From the NCBI GenBank assembly GCA_022822405.1, contig JAJEBT010000001.1, forward strand, positions 109,400 to 173,399: a stretch of 64,000 nucleotides of DNA, read 5' to 3'. This DNA comes from Alphaproteobacteria bacterium (GTDB lineage: Bacteria > Pseudomonadota > Alphaproteobacteria > MPNO01 > UBA830). The notes under the pieces are model-generated. The model had not been told where the DNA came from, searched no databases, and saw only the letters and a program-made list of their open reading frames with translations. The position numbers and the translations under genes were made by a program. Of the stretch, positions 7,247-15,399 are shown one piece after another. Position 1 is the stretch's first letter, and each line of letters starts with the position of its first letter.

Positions 7247-8470
7247 TCAGCGTTTCGCGGTTCCGACGCTGTAGCCGGCGATATCCTTGTACCGGTCCGA
7301 TATCGCCGCCAGTTCGGCAGGATCGATGACGTCATCGATGCGTTCGAACCGCTCTCCCCCGGTCAGCGCCTCGACCGTTTCGATGATGTAGTCCGGCGGC
7401 TGATCACGGTTGGTCAGCACGATCTCGCTGGTGGGAGCCAGGCGCTCGTCCTCGTAAGCCTGCAACGCCGCTTTCGGATCGTCGAACCCGTCAAGCAGCC
7501 TCGCCAGCGCTTCGGCGTCGAGAATGGCCTGGGCACCACCGTTGCCGCCGCGCGGATACATCGGGTGCGCCGCGTCCCCGAGCAGCGTGACGCGGCCGAA
7601 GGTCCATCGGCCGATCGGCTGGCGGTCGACCATCGGATATTCGAGAATGAACTCGGCATCGGCGATCAGGGCCGGAACGTCGAGCCAGTCGAACCGCCAG
7701 TCCGCAAATGGCTCGATGAAATCCTCGATGCGTCCCGGAGTTGCCCAGTCATTCGGCTTGTGGTCGGCGCGCGGCTGTTCGGTGTTCCAGTTGATCAGCT
7801 GGGTGCCGTCTGCAAACTGCCGAATGGGATAGATCACCATCTTGCCGCGCGCCACGGTGCCGACTCGGGTGACGCTGGCGCCGGTGAGAAACGGTTTCCG
7901 CCGGGTCACCCCACGCCACATATTGATGCCGCCGAAATGCGGGGCGCCTTCCGAGGGATGGAACTGCCGGCGCACGGCGGAATGAAAGCCGTCGGCGGCG
8001 ATGGCGATACTGCCGGCCGCGGGCTCCACACCGTCGAATCGCGCCGTCACGCCTTCCGCGTCCTGCTCGACGCCAACGCAGCAGTGGCCGAGACGGACAG
8101 CATCGGGGCCGAGCCGTTCCCGCACCGCGTCGAGCAACACCTTGTGAAGGTCGGCACGGTGGATCGAGAAGTGCGGGTGCTCGTAGCCGGCGAACCGGCC
8201 GCACGGCTCCGCGAAGACGGCCTGGCCGTGGCGGTTGAAATAAGCGAATTCGCGGGCCTCCACGCCGTAGGCTCCGAGGCCCGACTGCAGGCCGAGCGCG
8301 CTCAGTTCGCGGATCGCGTGCGGCAGCATGTTGATTCCGACGCCGAGGGGCTGGAATTCGGGCGCCGCTTCAAAGAGCCGGCAGGGGAGGCCCCGGGCAT
8401 GCAGCGCGAGCGCCAGCGTGAGGCCGCCGATCCCGGCACCGATGACGAGTATTTCCGATTCCCTGCTCAT
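7247..8470 (-). CDS. FAD-dependent monooxygenase (flavin-dependent oxidoreductase, PhzS/salicylate-hydroxylase-like)
   Basis: 407 residues starting at the ATG at 8470. The N-terminal dinucleotide motif is VIGAGIGGLTLALAL (residues 9-23). The FAD-ribityl motif GDAAHPMYPRGGNGGAQ begins at residue 298, close to the PhzS-type pattern. The aromatic-ring hydroxylase fold suggests hydroxylation of an aromatic or heteroaromatic acid with NAD(P)H and O2. It precedes the HTH-ABC-Rieske genes on the same strand after a 108-base gap that has its own promoter-like sequence, so it may be co-regulated rather than strictly co-transcribed. Frame extension upstream of 8470 is not supported. Confidence 0.88.
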   Translation of the reverse strand: MSRESEILVIGAGIGGLTLALALHARGLPCRLFEAAPEFQPLGVGINMLPHAIRELSALGLQSGLGAYGVEAREFAYFNRHGQAVFAEPCGRFAGYEHPHFSIHRADLHKVLLDAVRERLGPDAVRLGHCCVGVEQDAEGVTARFDGVEPAAGSIAIAADGFHSAVRRQFHPSEGAPHFGGINMWRGVTRRKPFLTGASVTRVGTVARGKMVIYPIRQFADGTQLINWNTEQPRADHKPNDWATPGRIEDFIEPFADWRFDWLDVPALIADAEFILEYPMVDRQPIGRWTFGRVTLLGDAAHPMYPRGGNGGAQAILDAEALARLLDGFDDPKAALQAYEDERLAPTSEIVLTNRDQPPDYIIETVEALTGGERFERIDDVIDPAELAAISDRYKDIAGYSVGTAKR

Positions 8471-8575
8471 GCCGCGGATGTTGTCCCCGGCGCCCGTGCC
8501 AGTCAAACGCACGGTTGGGCCTGCCCCTGCCTGAAGGTCGCATGCCTGATCCGCACCAACGGATGGCGCCAACCG

Positions 8576-8719
8576 TTACTCGTAGAAGCAGATCGGCGTC
8601 GCATCGCAGCTCTTTTCCGACTGAATCCTGTAGCGGTACCACGAGGGCACCCCACCGCAGCGACCAGCTGAGCTGCACCCCTGCGCCGTACCTGGGAGCA
8701 CAACCGTCGTAAACGGCAT
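8576..8719 (-). CDS. Possible 47-residue small protein with four cysteines (unconfirmed)
   Basis: The frame starts MPFTTVVLPGTAQGC and ends SEKSCDATPICFYE before TAA at 8576-8578. It has four cysteines, and the C-terminal half (WYRYRIQSEK...) has a protein-like composition unlike GC-rich shadow frames. No good ribosome-binding site is visible (only GGTGG directly beside the ATG). It may be a real small protein or the surviving end of a decayed gene. No family is recognised. Confidence 0.25.
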   Translation of the reverse strand: MPFTTVVLPGTAQGCSSAGRCGGVPSWYRYRIQSEKSCDATPICFYE

Positions 8720-9008
8720 GCCACCAGATCCGCGCGGTCAAATACATAGGAATCCGCACGTGGGCTCATGCGCTGCCGGCTGCCGACAGGATCTGACAGC
8801 CTGATGTTGCAGATCGGCCCGGAGCCAATCTACGCCAGCGTCGGCGCCCTCAAGGCGCCTGAACCTGTGCCCGGCTTGATGAGAGGCGTGGCCATCCACC
8901 TCGCCGGACGCGGGTGCCGCTGCGCGCCGGGAGCGCGAAGGGAATCGACGACGTCTTTGCCCGCGCCGCGCGCTGGCGCCGGACCATGTACATGCCCTAG
9001 TCCAGCAT

Positions 9009-9110
9009 TCAGAATCGCATGTTTAGAGTGAGGAAGAAGGTACGTCCCCATCCCGCTTCAGTGGGACCGTCGACGCTGCTTGGATTGGAGGTGTCGATCG
9101 AGAGGCCGTC
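9009..9110 (-). pseudogene. 3' remnant of a TonB-dependent receptor gene
   Basis: Read on the minus strand, the codons before a TGA at 9009-9011 give ...SSVDGPTEAGWGRTFFLTLNMRF. The ending GRTFFLTLNMRF is the terminal beta strand, with its C-terminal Phe, typical of TonB-dependent outer-membrane receptors. About 30 codons upstream the frame loses all resemblance, and no barrel or plug is found. This is the tail of a deleted receptor gene. It would have lain beside the transport genes, so the locus may once have encoded outer-membrane uptake too. Confidence 0.6.
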
Positions 9111-9121
9111 CTGGTGCTGCT

Positions 9122-9151
9122 TTGCATCTGCGGTGGCCGGGCAGGTAAGAT
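9122..9151 (+). promoter_or_regulatory. Putative promoter of the TRAP operon
   Basis: TTGCAT (9122-9127) and TAAGAT (9146-9151) are separated by 18 bases, about 100 bases before the TRAP binding-protein start. The hexamers resemble those predicted at 7171-7199 for the ABC operon. Prediction by eye only. Confidence 0.35.
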
Positions 9152-9250
9152 GTACTCGGGCACACGGTCTTGATCCGGCAGGCAGCGCAGGATCGAGGAA
9201 TTCCAGTTGCCGTGCATGGACGCACCGAAATCTCGCAGGGAGGACGACCG

Positions 9251-10315
9251 ATGTTCAGGATGAGAACTCTTGCCGGCGCAGCCATAGTGGCAACCGTCAT
9301 TGCCGGACCGCTCACCGGACCCGCTGAAGCGCAGAAATACGAGTGGAAGCTGACCTCCTACGTGCCGGCCAAGGGCGGCACCTGGAACAACTACATGCAG
9401 CGCTTCATTGACGCCGCGCACCTGTTCACCGGCGGCCAGGTCAAGATCAAGGGCTTCAGCGTCGGCGTGCTCGCCGGGCCGTTCGATGGCTGGGACGCGG
9501 TGCGCAAGGGCACAGCTGACATCTGCTACTGCTATGCCGGCTTTGCGGTCAACAAGGATCCCGCCAACGGCATACTCGCCGGCATGGTCGGCGGCATGCC
9601 GATGGAGCAGTTCATTCACTGGATCGTCGCCGACGACGGCGAGAAGCTGGCGGTCGACTTCCGCCAGAAGACCCAGGAACTCCATGTCCTTCCCACCGGC
9701 TTCGGATCGACCGAGATCTTCCTCCACTCCCACCGCAAGGTCGAGAAGATCGCCGACCTCAAGGGCATGAAGATCCGCACCGCAGGCGCCTGGGTGGACA
9801 TCCTGAAGAAGGTCGGCGCGTCGGCCACCATGCTGTCGCCAACCGACATCTACACCGCGCTCGAGAGGCGGGTCATCGACGCCACCGAATTCGTCACGCC
9901 GTCGACCAACATCAAGCTCGGCTTCCACAAGGTCGCCAAGTACATCATTGTTCCGGGCATCCATTCCCCGGCGCACTTCAACGAGGTGGTGTTCCGGGCC
10001 GAGGACTGGAAGGCCCTGCCCGAGACGCTGCAGAAGCAGCTGCGGGCGGCCGCGCTCCATGCCGGCATGCAGACGGCGCTCCATGTCGGCGTCGCGGACC
10101 TCGACGCCATGGAGACGCTGATGAAGGGGCGCAACGAATGGGCAACGCTCGACGCCAAGGCGCAGCAGACGATCGAGGATCTCGGGCGCGCCTGGTCGAA
10201 GGAACAGGCCGAGAAGCAGACGGCGAAGGGCAATCCGTGGATGGCGCGGATATCCGGCTCTTACTGGGGCTTCTACGACCGCTGGAAAAAGTACGGGGTC
10301 TACCGGCACAACTAG
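9251..10315 (+). CDS. TRAP transporter solute-binding protein, DctP family
   Basis: 354 residues from the ATG at 9251, behind AGGGAGG. A signal peptide (residues 1 to about 27, ending GPAEA) exports it to the periplasm. The DctP core is visible, including the conserved LKGMKIRTAGA segment, whose Arg contacts the substrate carboxylate in this family. It hands an organic acid to the membrane subunits encoded next. The preceding ATG at 9170 has no ribosome-binding site. It is separated from the small permease by a strong hairpin. The substrate is unknown, but downstream amidohydrolase-like and CoA genes suggest a carboxylated compound. Confidence 0.92.
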   Translation: MFRMRTLAGAAIVATVIAGPLTGPAEAQKYEWKLTSYVPAKGGTWNNYMQRFIDAAHLFTGGQVKIKGFSVGVLAGPFDGWDAVRKGTADICYCYAGFAVNKDPANGILAGMVGGMPMEQFIHWIVADDGEKLAVDFRQKTQELHVLPTGFGSTEIFLHSHRKVEKIADLKGMKIRTAGAWVDILKKVGASATMLSPTDIYTALERRVIDATEFVTPSTNIKLGFHKVAKYIIVPGIHSPAHFNEVVFRAEDWKALPETLQKQLRAAALHAGMQTALHVGVADLDAMETLMKGRNEWATLDAKAQQTIEDLGRAWSKEQAEKQTAKGNPWMARISGSYWGFYDRWKKYGVYRHN

Positions 10316-10320
10316 GAGGC

Positions 10321-10359
10321 CGCGCCGGCCGGGGCCGTTTCCCGGCGTCGGCCGGCGCG
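10321..10359 (+). promoter_or_regulatory. 11-bp perfect hairpin between TRAP binding-protein and permease genes
   Basis: Bases 10321-10331 pair perfectly with 10349-10359 around a 17-base loop that can itself pair GGG with CCC. It sits 5 bases after the binding-protein stop and 8 bases before the next start. There is no T-run. A likely role is differential expression of the binding protein over the membrane subunits. Confidence 0.65.
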
Positions 10360-10367
10360 CCCCCGTC

Positions 10368-10913
10368 ATGACCCGCTATCTCGCCGCGATCGACGGGGTC
10401 TCGCGAGTCCTCGCCGCGGTCGCCATGGTCATGCTTGCGGGCCTCGTAGTCGACATGGTCTACGAGGTCGTCTCGCGGCGCCTGTTCTCGACGCCGACTC
10501 TGTGGGCGTACGACGTCGCCTACATGCTGAACGGCATCGGGTTCCTGTTCGCCGCCGGATACACGCTGCGCCACAACGGCCACATCCGCATCGACTTCCT
10601 GTCGACCCGCCTTCCCGGCAAGGTCCAGGACTGGATCAACGTCGCTGTCTACGTCTTCCTGGTCTTCCCGGCCCTGGCCTTCCTGCTCATCGGCGCCTGG
10701 ACGGAGTGGCTCGAGGCCTACGTCACCGACGAGCTTGATCCCGCGAGCCCGTGGAAGCCGCTGCTGTGGCCGCTGTTCGCGGGAATCCTGATCGGCTTCG
10801 CTGCCCTGTTCCTCCAGACCACGGCCGAATGCATCCGCCACGTCCGCGGCGCCCTCGGCCTCGGGCCCTCGCCGCTCCTGCACCGGGACGATGAGCCCGG
10901 CGACCATGTCTGA
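10368..10913 (+). CDS. TRAP transporter small permease, DctQ family
   Basis: 181 residues with four hydrophobic segments, the hallmark of the Q subunit. The TLRHNGHIRIDFL segment is the conserved DctQ motif after the second helix. It associates with the large permease to form the sodium-driven translocator. The 3' end overlaps the start of the large-subunit gene, so the two are translationally coupled. Confidence 0.9.
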   Translation: MTRYLAAIDGVSRVLAAVAMVMLAGLVVDMVYEVVSRRLFSTPTLWAYDVAYMLNGIGFLFAAGYTLRHNGHIRIDFLSTRLPGKVQDWINVAVYVFLVFPALAFLLIGAWTEWLEAYVTDELDPASPWKPLLWPLFAGILIGFAALFLQTTAECIRHVRGALGLGPSPLLHRDDEPGDHV

Positions 10914-12228
10914 GATCTCGCTCGCCGCCTTCATGTTCCCGGCGCTGTTCCTGCTGGTGTTCGCTGGGATCCCGGTCGCGTTCAGCCTGATCGCAGTCGC
11001 CTTCGTCTTCGGCGTCATCGAATTCGGCATGATACTGCCAACCCAGTTCCACAGCCGCCTGTTCGATGTGTCGTCGAACTTCATCCTCGCCGCGATCCCG
11101 CTCTTCGTCTTCATGGGCGCCGTCCTCGAGCGCGCCGGAATCGCCGCGCGCCTGTTCGAGGCCATCAAGATCTGGTTCGGCCCGCTCCGCGGCGGGCTCG
11201 CGATCACCACCATCGTCATGTGCGGCATCTTCGCCGCCTCCTCGGGCGTCGTCGGCGCCGTCGAGATCGTGGTCGGCATCATGGCTGTGCCGGCGCTGCT
11301 CGGCGCCGGATACCGCCGCGACCTCATCGCCGGCACGATCTGCGCCGGGGGCTCGCTCGGCACGACGATCCCTCCGTCGATCGTGATCATCGTCTACGCG
11401 TCGATCACCGAGACGTCGGTCGGCGACCTGTTCGCCGGCATCCTGATCCCCGCCGGCGTCATGGTGGCACTGTTCCTGCTCTACATCGTCGGCCGCTGCG
11501 CAATCCAGCCCGATGCCGGGCCGGGCCTCGACGCCAGCGAGACCGCCCATTCGCTGGGCGAGAAGCTGTGGCTGACATTGACCGCCCTGATCCCCGCCAC
11601 CTTCCTCGTGCTCGCGGTGCTTGGCAGCATCTTCGCGGGCATCGCCGCGCCGACCGAAGCCGCCGCCGTCGGCGCGCTCGGCGCGGTGCTGCTCAGCATC
11701 CTCTACGGGGAGTTCTCCTTCCGCATGCTGACGGAGGCGCTCACCCAGACCATCAAGGTCACCTCCATGGTCATGCTGATCGTGGTCGGCGGCGTCCTGT
11801 TCGCCAGCGTCTTCATCATCCAGGGCGGCGACGAACTGGTGGCCGGCATCATCGAGGGGCAGGGCTTCGGGCCGGTGGAAATCATCGTAGCGTTTCTTTT
11901 TGTCGTCTTTGTCCTCGGCTTCATCCTCGACTGGATCTCGGTGCTCATCGTCGTGCTCCCGATCGCCAGCCCGATCATTGCCGGCGCCGATATCGACCCG
12001 TTGTGGTTCGGCGTCATGGTCTGCATCATCCTGCAGACGTCCTATCTCACGCCACCCATGGCCCCGTCGATCTTCTATCTTCGCTCGATCGCTCCCAAGG
12101 AGATCACATACGGCGACATGTATCGCGGCGTCACCCCTTATGTGATCGCCCAGTTGATCACATTGGCCCTGGTCGCGCTGGTGCCGGCGACAGCGACCTG
12201 GCTGCCCGATGTCCTGTTCGGATTCTGA
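10891..12228 (+). CDS. TRAP transporter large permease, DctM family
   Basis: 445 residues with about twelve hydrophobic segments. It carries the DctM signatures: an N-terminal ALFLLVFAGIPVAFSL segment, the PPSIVIIVYA region and the C-terminal DWISVLIVVLPI and TPPMAPSIFYLR loops. It forms the transport channel. Two starts are possible, 10891 and 10906; the second reproduces the ATGTCTGA overlap with the small-subunit stop, the first has a slightly better GGGACG. With the two upstream genes this makes a complete TRAP system. Confidence 0.92.
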   Translation: MSPATMSEISLAAFMFPALFLLVFAGIPVAFSLIAVAFVFGVIEFGMILPTQFHSRLFDVSSNFILAAIPLFVFMGAVLERAGIAARLFEAIKIWFGPLRGGLAITTIVMCGIFAASSGVVGAVEIVVGIMAVPALLGAGYRRDLIAGTICAGGSLGTTIPPSIVIIVYASITETSVGDLFAGILIPAGVMVALFLLYIVGRCAIQPDAGPGLDASETAHSLGEKLWLTLTALIPATFLVLAVLGSIFAGIAAPTEAAAVGALGAVLLSILYGEFSFRMLTEALTQTIKVTSMVMLIVVGGVLFASVFIIQGGDELVAGIIEGQGFGPVEIIVAFLFVVFVLGFILDWISVLIVVLPIASPIIAGADIDPLWFGVMVCIILQTSYLTPPMAPSIFYLRSIAPKEITYGDMYRGVTPYVIAQLITLALVALVPATATWLPDVLFGF

Positions 12229-12241
12229 CCGCGGAGCAGGC

Positions 12242-13396
12242 ATGGTAGCCGGACTGATCTCGGAAGAAACGCTCGTCCCTCTGCTGCAGCGACTTGTCCG
12301 CCACCCGAGCGAGCAGAGCGCGCTCCAGGAGGCCGATCCGGCGGTGACGGGCTTCATCCGCGACTGTGCAACGCCCGCCATGCAGGAGTTCGGGCTCGGC
12401 CGGCAGCGCTACGACGCCATGGGCAACCTGATCGTGGAGGCCGGGCCCGCCGGAACTCCCTGCCCTCTCGTTTTCGTCACCTACGCCATGACGCACCCGG
12501 CCGCAGCGATGCCGGATCCGTTCACCGCGGCAGTGATCGACACGCCGACCGGTCCGGCAATCCGCGGGCGCGGCGTTGCGGAACAGAAAACGGCGCTTGC
12601 GGCGGCGATTGCGGCGGTCGCCGAAGCGAACGCCGATGGCCTCGCGCACCGCCTCGCGCTGCTGCTCCTCACCTCCGGCGAGACCGGGCGTCACGACGCC
12701 GCCGCAAGTGCGCTCGACGCGCTCGGCACCCGACCCGATCACGCAATCGTCTGCCTCGGCACCGACAGCCGGATAGGCGCCGGCAACAAGGGGCGGGTCG
12801 ACATAGAAGTCACCGTGCGCGGCAAGGCCACCCATTCGAGCATGCCCTGGAACGGCATCAACGCCATCACCGGCGCACGGCGCTGCCTCGACGCGCTCGA
12901 GGCCTTCGATCCCCGGGTTCCCGATCATCCGCTGTTCGGACCGGCGACACTGACCGCGACTTCGATCCGGAGTTTCCCCGACGCGACCCACACCGTTCAG
13001 GATCGGGTCGAGATGACGTTCGATCGCAGACTGCTGCCAGGCGAGGATCCGGAGGCCGCCTATTCCGCCGTCGCCGCGGCGCTGCCCGATGCCGCGCCCT
13101 GCGCTGTCGACTGCCAGCGCGGTCCTCTCATGTACCCCAACGAGCTGGCGGTGGACGGCCCGCTGATGCCACTCCTTGAACGGGCCTATGCGGACACCGG
13201 CCTTGAGGCCGCCACGGTGGTCTGCGATTTCGCGCTCGATGCCGGGTATTTCGCGAAGCTCGGAATCGAATCGGTGATGCTCGGTCCCGGACGAATCGAA
13301 CAGTTCCATTCCCGTGACGAACATGTGCTGGTATCCGAGATGCTCGAAATGGCGCGGATCTATCTCGCCCTGATCCGGCGCACGCAGGAGGCGTGA
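12242..13396 (+). CDS. M20-family peptidase/deacylase-like protein with degenerate metal site
   Basis: 384 residues from the ATG at 12242 after GGAGCAGG, 13 bases past the TRAP large permease. Overall shape is M20 (ArgE/DapE/CPG2): a metal domain, then a dimerisation domain with GKATHSSMPWNGINAI (H198 region), and a final FHSRDEHV His motif. The usual first metal motif (GHxD) reads TYAM (residues 80-83), the bridging Asp of the DxK motif is Glu at 114 (VAEQK), and the EE pair reads SGETG. At least three metal ligands are changed, so it may be inactive, bind metal differently or use other chemistry. The operon position suggests it acts on the imported compound. Confidence 0.8.
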   Translation: MVAGLISEETLVPLLQRLVRHPSEQSALQEADPAVTGFIRDCATPAMQEFGLGRQRYDAMGNLIVEAGPAGTPCPLVFVTYAMTHPAAAMPDPFTAAVIDTPTGPAIRGRGVAEQKTALAAAIAAVAEANADGLAHRLALLLLTSGETGRHDAAASALDALGTRPDHAIVCLGTDSRIGAGNKGRVDIEVTVRGKATHSSMPWNGINAITGARRCLDALEAFDPRVPDHPLFGPATLTATSIRSFPDATHTVQDRVEMTFDRRLLPGEDPEAAYSAVAAALPDAAPCAVDCQRGPLMYPNELAVDGPLMPLLERAYADTGLEAATVVCDFALDAGYFAKLGIESVMLGPGRIEQFHSRDEHVLVSEMLEMARIYLALIRRTQEA

Positions 13397-13397
13397 C

Positions 13398-14375
13398 ATG
13401 AAAGCAGCCGTCATCGAAGCCCAGGGCGGCATCGAGAACATTACCTATCGCGACTGGGATGACCCGGCGCCGGGTCCCGACGATGTCGTGGTCCGGGTCG
13501 GCGCCTGCGGCCTCAACCATCTCGACATCTTCGTCCGCCGCGGCATGCCGGGATTTCCGGTGCCGATGCCCTTCATCTCCGGCGGCGACATTGCCGGCAC
13601 GATCGACAGTCTCGGTGCAGACGTGCAAGGATGGAACGTCGGCGACCGCGTCACCCTCAACCCGCAGACCGACCACGGAATGATCGGCGAAGAGCTGATC
13701 GGCGGCCTTGCCGAGCTGGTCCGCGTCCCCGCCGCCAACCTCGTCACGCTTCCCGACCACGTTCCGTTCGAGACCGCGGCCGCGATCCCCATCAATTACG
13801 GCACCGCTCACCGCATGCTGTTCGCGCGCGGCCGCCTGGAGGCGGGCGAAACCATGCTGGTGCTCGGCGCCAGCGGCGGCGTCGGCCTCGCCAGCGTCCA
13901 GTTCGGCAAGATGGTCGGAGCGCGGGTCATCGCCGCCGCCGGATCCGACGAGAAGTGTGCCCGCCTCGCCGAACTCGGCGCGGATCACGTCGTCAACTAC
14001 CAGGACGAGGATTTCAGCCGCGCCGCCTGGCTGCTGACCGGCAAGACCGGCTGCGACGTTATCGTCAATTTCACCGGCGGCGAGACCTGGGCACCGTCGC
14101 TCCGGGCGGCACGAAGAGGCGGACGCGTGCTGACCTGCGGCGCGACCGCAGGCCACGATCCGCAGACCGACCTGCGGTTCATCTGGGTGCGTGAACTCGA
14201 CGTTCTCGGCTCCAATTCCTATTCGCAGGAAGACGTGGCAAGCTCCGTCGCCCATGTTGCCGAAGGCCGGCTCGCACCGGTGGTGAGCCACACGTTCCCG
14301 CTCGAACGGCTCGGCGAGGCCGAGCGGCTCATGGAAGAGCGGGGGTTCTTCGGGAAGATCGTCCTGTTTCCCTGA
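13398..14375 (+). CDS. Zinc-independent MDR-family alcohol/quinone oxidoreductase
   Basis: 325 residues. The GroES-like N-terminal domain has GACGLNHLDIFVRRG, and the Rossmann domain carries VLGASGGVGLASVQFGK (a quinone-reductase-type AxxGxxG motif). The structural-zinc cysteine cluster of classical alcohol dehydrogenases is absent. NADP-dependent reduction of an enone or quinone, or of an enoyl-CoA, is likely. The start codon follows the previous stop after a single base, so it belongs to the TRAP operon and probably processes the imported compound. Confidence 0.88.
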   Translation: MKAAVIEAQGGIENITYRDWDDPAPGPDDVVVRVGACGLNHLDIFVRRGMPGFPVPMPFISGGDIAGTIDSLGADVQGWNVGDRVTLNPQTDHGMIGEELIGGLAELVRVPAANLVTLPDHVPFETAAAIPINYGTAHRMLFARGRLEAGETMLVLGASGGVGLASVQFGKMVGARVIAAAGSDEKCARLAELGADHVVNYQDEDFSRAAWLLTGKTGCDVIVNFTGGETWAPSLRAARRGGRVLTCGATAGHDPQTDLRFIWVRELDVLGSNSYSQEDVASSVAHVAEGRLAPVVSHTFPLERLGEAERLMEERGFFGKIVLFP

Positions 14376-14591
14376 CCGGCCCGGGAATGCCGCCCGCCTG
14401 ATCCCGCCAAAACCGGAGTGTCGGGAAGGCGTGAAATCGTGTGCGGGACAGCCAAGAAATGGTCCTCTGCCACCTGGCCATAACCGAAAACACCCCGGAT
14501 CCGAAACCCGGCGGGCGCAGCGCAGACTGTCGCGATGCAGCGGGGACATGGTATCGTCGCCCGCGGGAAAACCTGTAGCGGAAGCGGTCTC

Positions 14592-15377
14592 ATGGCATAC
14601 GCGAATCTCGAGACGGAAATGGCAGGAGAGGTGCTGGTCATCGCCCTGCGCTGGCCGGAACGGCTCAACGCACTGAATCACCAGATGAGAATCGACCTCC
14701 TCGACTGCATCCGACAAGCCGAGGAGAACGACGAAGTTCGCGCCATCGTCATCACCGGCGACGGCGACCGGGCATTCTGCGCGGGCGCGAACATCCCCGA
14801 ACTCGTGGAGCGGACGCCGGACTCCGAAATGGGGACTGCAGCAACGCTGAGAAAAGAACTGCCGACGGCCCTCGAACGGCTCGGCAAGCCGTCCGTGGCC
14901 GCAATCAACGGATACTGCTTCGGCGGAGGGCTCGAGCTGGCGCTCGGCTGCACACTCCGCATCGCCAGCGAGAACGCCACCTTCGCCCAGCCCGAAATCA
15001 CGCTGGGACAGATACCCGGCAGCGGCGGAACGCAGCGGCTCTACCGCTTCGTCGGCCTGGGCTGGGCCATGCAGATGATCCTCACCGGCGAGCGGATCGA
15101 CTCCGCGACCGCGCGCTCGATCGGGCTGGTGACCGAAGTCCTGCCACGGGAGAACCTCCTCGGGCGGGCGCTGGAACTCGCCCGCACGCTCGGCTCCCGG
15201 GCGCCCCTGGCATTCGTTGCCGGTAGGGACGCCGTGCTGCGTTCGACCGAATCGGACCTCCTGAGCGGAATCGACTACGAGCGGAAACTCTACGCGCTGT
15301 GCACCGGGACGGAAGACTTCAGGGAAGGCCTGGCGGCCTACGCGGAGAAGCGCGCGCCGGTCTACAAGGGCCGTTAG
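14592..15377 (+). CDS. Enoyl-CoA hydratase/isomerase family protein
   Basis: 261 residues from the ATG at 14592 behind GGAAG. The crotonase fold is clear. Both catalytic glutamates of true hydratases are present: E115 in GGGLELALG and E135 in AQPEITLGQIPG. The CoA-binding and oxyanion-hole segments (AFCAGANI; INGYCFGGG) are also intact. It should hydrate a trans-2-enoyl-CoA. It lies 22 bases before an acyl-CoA synthetase, and together they suggest CoA activation followed by beta-oxidation-type steps on a small or ring-derived acid. A 216-base gap separates it from the TRAP operon. Confidence 0.9.
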   Translation: MAYANLETEMAGEVLVIALRWPERLNALNHQMRIDLLDCIRQAEENDEVRAIVITGDGDRAFCAGANIPELVERTPDSEMGTAATLRKELPTALERLGKPSVAAINGYCFGGGLELALGCTLRIASENATFAQPEITLGQIPGSGGTQRLYRFVGLGWAMQMILTGERIDSATARSIGLVTEVLPRENLLGRALELARTLGSRAPLAFVAGRDAVLRSTESDLLSGIDYERKLYALCTGTEDFREGLAAYAEKRAPVYKGR

Positions 15378-15399
15378 GCCCCGTACCGCGAGGGCGACG

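Larger units (their letters stand above)
8471..9250. other. 780-base non-genic stretch with gene remnants
   Basis: No full-length gene is visible. It contains a 47-codon minus-strand frame (8576-8719), the tail of a TonB-dependent receptor at 9009-9110 and a plausible plus-strand promoter at 9122-9151 for the TRAP operon. It reads as a degraded interval between two divergently oriented catabolic blocks. Confidence 0.6.

Noticed and set aside
10723..12381. A 552-codon minus-strand frame rich in Asp, Glu, His and Arg
   Set aside because: Antisense to the TRAP permease genes; the odd composition arises from reading hydrophobic codons backwards.
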